Origin: Vulcanimicrobiota bacterium
GTDB taxonomy: Bacteria; Vulcanimicrobiota; Vulcanimicrobiia; Vulcanimicrobiales; Vulcanimicrobiaceae
Reading direction: 5' to 3'
DNA: 8,886 bases
NCBI GenBank assembly: GCA_030043675.1
Contig: JASHXG010000192.1
Location: forward strand, 1-8,886
The translations under genes and the position numbers were made by a program. Positions within the stretch are counted from its first letter, which is position 1; the number at the start of each line of letters is the position of its first letter. The notes under the pieces were generated by a model. The model saw only the letters and a list, made by a program, of their open reading frames with translations, was not told the DNA's origin and searched no databases. Shown one piece after another: positions 6,358-8,886 of the stretch.

Positions 6358-7869
6358 ATGAACGCTCCATCCGTACTCGTCGTCGGCGCGGGACCGACCG
6401 GTCTGATCACCGCCCTTACGTTGGCAGTCAACGGCGTGCGGTGTCGGATCATCGACCGCAGAGCGCTGTACGCGACGAGCTCGCGTGCGTTAGGCTGTCA
6501 GCCGCGCTCAATGGAGGTGCTCGCCGCGCTGGGTGTTGTCGATGGGCTCCTGCGGCGCTCCGAACCACTCGGTGTGTCGGTCATAATGCGTGGTACCACG
6601 GAGTTGGCCGAAGTAACCTGGATCCCGCCGGACGCGCCGTTTCCGTACACCTACGTCTTTCGCCAACCCGTTTTAGAGGAAATTCTGCGCCAGAAGCTCG
6701 CCGAGCTAGGGATCGAGGTGGAGTGGAGCACCGAGTTCGTTGACCTCGACGATCAACGTGCGGCCGCATTAAGCGATGGCCGGCGCGTCGCCGCTCGCTG
6801 GATCGTGGGCTGCGACGGCGCCCGCAGCCGCGTGCGCGAGGCGGCCGGCATAGCCTTCGAAGGAGGTTCCACAGGTGAAGTGCACTATCTAGCGGACCTA
6901 TCGTTCCGGCCGAACCACGAGATCTCTAGCCCAACGATATGGCTCGCCCCGGACGGGCCCCTGATGCTCATGCCCTTGCCCGGCGGGCCGTCAGAGTGGC
7001 GCATCTTTGTCGACGTAACGAAAGAGCGCGACCTCTTACAAGAACCGACGCGCAAGTCGTTGCAAGCATTGTTGGATCGTCGAGCGCTGGGACCGGGCCG
7101 AGTTGCAATCGATGCCTTGCACTGGGCATCGACGTATCGAACCAGCCTCCGCTTGGCCCGTGACTATCGGAACGGAACGGTATTCCTGGCGGGTGATGCC
7201 GCACACGTCTTCCCGCCCTATGGCGGTCAAGGCATGAATACCGGGATTCAAGACGCGTTCAATCTGGGCTGGAAATTGGCCCACGTGATCCAAGGCAAGA
7301 GTTCGTCAGCGCTCTTGGACACGTACCAGGCGGAACGCCGCCCGGTGGCCGTTGACACTATTCGTCAGGTCGATCAACGTCGCCGGTTGTTCGCGATCCG
7401 CAATCCGCTCGGACGGAGGCTGCGCGACCTTGCTTTGCAGATTTTCATGCGCAGTACGCGCGCAAAACGCGCTGGAAGCTATGCAACGTCTGAGCTGGGC
7501 ATCAGCTACCATGGGCGCTCGTGGCTATGCGTGGACGACGGTCCGTCCGCGCGTCCAAGGGCCGGCGATCGCGCACCCGACGGGCCGCTTGGTAACCGGC
7601 GTCTGTTCGAGGTGCTTCACCCGACGCGTTTCACACTGCTGGTATTCGCGGACGGCGACGTTGCGTCCGCGATAGCGCGCGAACTCCCACCGGACGTAGC
7701 CGTGGTGAACGTTAATCGCGCAACGGAACCCGGTCAAGCGCTTACGAAACGCTACAACGCCGGACGCGGCGCGCTCGTCCTCGTCCGACCCGACGGGCAT
7801 ATTGGCTTCCGCGGCGGATCAGGCTCGCACCTCGCGCTGACGTCGTTTCTCCGCAAGATCTACGGCTAG
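6358..7869 (+). CDS. FAD-dependent aromatic-ring monooxygenase, PheA/TfdB-like (503 aa)
   Basis: This is a class A flavoprotein hydroxylase. Relatives use NAD(P)H and O2 to hydroxylate phenols, hydroxyphenylpropionates, resorcinol-type rings or polyketides. The FAD Rossmann motif is SVLVVGAGPTGL (5-16), with the strand ending IIDRR (31-35). The DG motif that contacts FAD and NAD(P)H is GCDGARSRVR (151-160). The GD motif is LAGDAAHVFPPYGGQGMNTG (278-297), followed by the usual IQDAFNLGWKLA helix. Residues about 400-503 form the thioredoxin-like C-terminal domain typical of the phenol-hydroxylase branch, ending cleanly at RPDGHIGFRGG and a final helix. Length is normal, so the gene looks intact. 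A TTG at 6319 would add 13 residues, but homologues normally begin a few residues before the Rossmann strand, favouring ATG 6358. The substrate cannot be deduced. A CoA-transferase converges on it with overlapping stops. Confidence 0.92.
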   Translation: MNAPSVLVVGAGPTGLITALTLAVNGVRCRIIDRRALYATSSRALGCQPRSMEVLAALGVVDGLLRRSEPLGVSVIMRGTTELAEVTWIPPDAPFPYTYVFRQPVLEEILRQKLAELGIEVEWSTEFVDLDDQRAAALSDGRRVAARWIVGCDGARSRVREAAGIAFEGGSTGEVHYLADLSFRPNHEISSPTIWLAPDGPLMLMPLPGGPSEWRIFVDVTKERDLLQEPTRKSLQALLDRRALGPGRVAIDALHWASTYRTSLRLARDYRNGTVFLAGDAAHVFPPYGGQGMNTGIQDAFNLGWKLAHVIQGKSSSALLDTYQAERRPVAVDTIRQVDQRRRLFAIRNPLGRRLRDLALQIFMRSTRAKRAGSYATSELGISYHGRSWLCVDDGPSARPRAGDRAPDGPLGNRRLFEVLHPTRFTLLVFADGDVASAIARELPPDVAVVNVNRATEPGQALTKRYNAGRGALVLVRPDGHIGFRGGSGSHLALTSFLRKIYG

Positions 7870-8687
7870 ATCGCGGCTACCGTGGAAATCGGCAAATCGT
7901 GTTGGATTGCGAAGTCCTCCCAATACGCGCACGTATGCCCATAGAAAATGTGCTGCAAATTCTGTCCATCAAGAGATGTCAGGTGAAGCGCGTCTCGAAG
8001 GCAATCTTGGAACTTCGTCTCGAGCGCCGCAAGAGCTATCCATCCATCGAGCGCACGGTAGATCCGGTAATTCGCAAATGCCCCGCTAAGTATGCCGCCT
8101 TCTCCACATAAGCCGTATCGAATGGGATCAGCGAGGAGAGCAGCGGAGTCTGCAATCACAACCTCAGAATACGCCGCAATTCCGGTAACTTGGTGTTCAT
8201 ATAGCAGAGTCATTGCCGTACTCACGGCGCATTCGGCCGCAAAAAGATCTGCTAGTAGCGTTCGAGGCATGGCCGGCGGAGTCAAGAGCCCCGCCCGCGC
8301 CTGGTAGGTGAGGTCGTGGCCGGCGCGATTCTCATTGGGCGTCTGCTCGCCGATGACCGCCACGTGGCAGAGCTGCGGATAGTCGACATGAAGCCTGCTC
8401 CAGCCCAGACCCAAAGCTTCGAGCGCACTGGGACGCATCGACGTCAGGAGCAGTTGTGCGCGGCCTAACATCTCATGCAACTCGTGCCGCCCCGCCTCCG
8501 CTCGAAGGTTCAGGCGTCTAACCCCTACGTCCGCGACCAAAGTCCCATACCAAGCCGGAGCCGCGCGTTCCAGGGGGTCGCCATTCTCGGGCTCAACCTT
8601 GGTCACGCGGGCTCCGAGTCGCGCAAGGCGTGCAGCCGCCAACGGCCCAGGAACGTTTATCGCGAGCGCGACCACAACGCAGTCCAA
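7866..8687 (-). CDS. Class III CoA-transferase (CaiB/BaiF family), short form (273 aa)
   Basis: This family moves CoA between carboxylic acids through an enzyme-bound anhydride, or in some members racemises acyl-CoA. Family marks: VPGPLAAARLARLGARVTKVEP with GDPL (12-39), the nucleotide-fold block LLLTSMRPSALEALGLGWS (79-97), GHDLTYQARAGLL (123-135), and LLADLFAAECAV (144-155), where D147 sits at the usual catalytic aspartate. DGWIALAALETKF (214-226) and YWEDFAIQHDLPISTV (255-270) also fit. Most family members run near 380-400 residues; this one ends after the latter block and lacks the C-terminal arm. It may be a genuine short subfamily or be truncated. The TTG start 25 bases after the thiolase stop has only a weak AGGT site ten bases upstream; a GTG four codons on is an alternative. 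Its TAG overlaps the monooxygenase TAG within CTAG at 7866-7869. Confidence 0.85.
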   Translation of the reverse strand: MDCVVVALAINVPGPLAAARLARLGARVTKVEPENGDPLERAAPAWYGTLVADVGVRRLNLRAEAGRHELHEMLGRAQLLLTSMRPSALEALGLGWSRLHVDYPQLCHVAVIGEQTPNENRAGHDLTYQARAGLLTPPAMPRTLLADLFAAECAVSTAMTLLYEHQVTGIAAYSEVVIADSAALLADPIRYGLCGEGGILSGAFANYRIYRALDGWIALAALETKFQDCLRDALHLTSLDGQNLQHIFYGHTCAYWEDFAIQHDLPISTVAAI

Positions 8688-8712
8688 AACTGTTCTACCT
8701 AGAGAAAGAGCG

Positions 8713-8886
8713 TCACGCGACGAGCCGTTCGACGATCATCGCATTAGCCATCCCGCCGCCCTCACAAAGCGTCTGGAGTCCATACCGCATATTACGACGT
8801 TCGAGCTCCATGAGAAGCGCACCCAACAACCGTACCCCCGTCGCGCCGAGCGGATGACCTATTGCGATCGCGCCTCCATTCACGTT
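8713..8886 (-). CDS. Thiolase (acetyl-CoA acyltransferase/acetyltransferase), C-terminal 57 residues
   Basis: The gene enters from the right window edge. The visible end contains NVNGGAIAIGHPLGATGVRL, with the active-site histidine in GHPLGATG, and then RYGLQTLCEGGGMANAMIVE, with the second catalytic cysteine in LCEGGG. It finishes ERLVA and TGA (8713-8715). These are the two C-terminal signature blocks of thiolases, which cleave 3-ketoacyl-CoA with free CoA or condense two acyl-CoAs. The catalytic N-terminal cysteine lies outside the window, so degradative and biosynthetic thiolases cannot be told apart. The CoA-transferase follows after 25 bases on the same strand, so co-transcription in a CoA-thioester pathway such as beta-oxidation or ketoacid use is likely. 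Confidence 0.95.
   Translation of the reverse strand, partial: NVNGGAIAIGHPLGATGVRLLGALLMELERRNMRYGLQTLCEGGGMANAMIVERLVA

Noticed and set aside
1..8886. Mobile element, toxin-antitoxin, CRISPR or phage-defence genes
   Set aside because: No transposase, integrase, terminal repeats, direct-repeat arrays or known defence domains are visible in any frame I examined.

Overview
This GC-rich window reads like chromosome from an uncultured soil-type bacterium. A Candidatus Eremiobacterota (WPS-2)-like host is my best guess. The guess rests on the PxGxAxD-repeat beta-propeller lipoprotein, a truncated lipoprotein leader of similar style and the overall gene mix. It is inference from memory, not a search. 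Four of the eight starts I assign to coding sequences are GTG or TTG, and three of those have a good Shine-Dalgarno. No rRNA, tRNA, CRISPR array, integrase or insertion sequence is visible.

Left block (1-3747, all minus strand, so read right to left): a cytoplasmic family 1 beta-glycosidase, a lipoprotein beta-propeller, a small 4-5-helix membrane protein of unknown function and a secreted His-rich beta-sandwich-like protein cut by the left window edge. The gaps are 79, 37 and 53 bases, so the last three at least could be co-transcribed.

Scar region (3748-4100): no intact gene. On the minus strand it holds the first 29 codons of a lipoprotein gene, with a ribosome binding site. These run out of frame into the last ~40 codons of a TetR-family regulator, whose stop lies 29 bases before the glycosidase start. 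This looks like a deletion junction that removed most of a regulator and most of a lipoprotein gene.

Right block (4101-8886): a plus-strand polytopic membrane sensor (PDZ-like domain, many helices, GAF domain, no kinase) converges 8 bases apart with an exported RidA-like protein. RidA is divergent from a plus-strand FAD-dependent aromatic-ring monooxygenase. That gene converges, with overlapping stop codons, on a short class III CoA-transferase, which sits 25 bases downstream of a thiolase cut by the right edge. Monooxygenase, CoA-transferase and thiolase are chemically compatible with hydroxylation of an aromatic compound followed by CoA-dependent breakdown, but no substrate can be read from the sequence.

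I do not see a clearly new multi-gene system. The points most worth a second look are the composite scar at 3777-3984, the sensor lacking an output domain, the shortened CoA-transferase and the exported His-rich protein paired with an orphan membrane protein.
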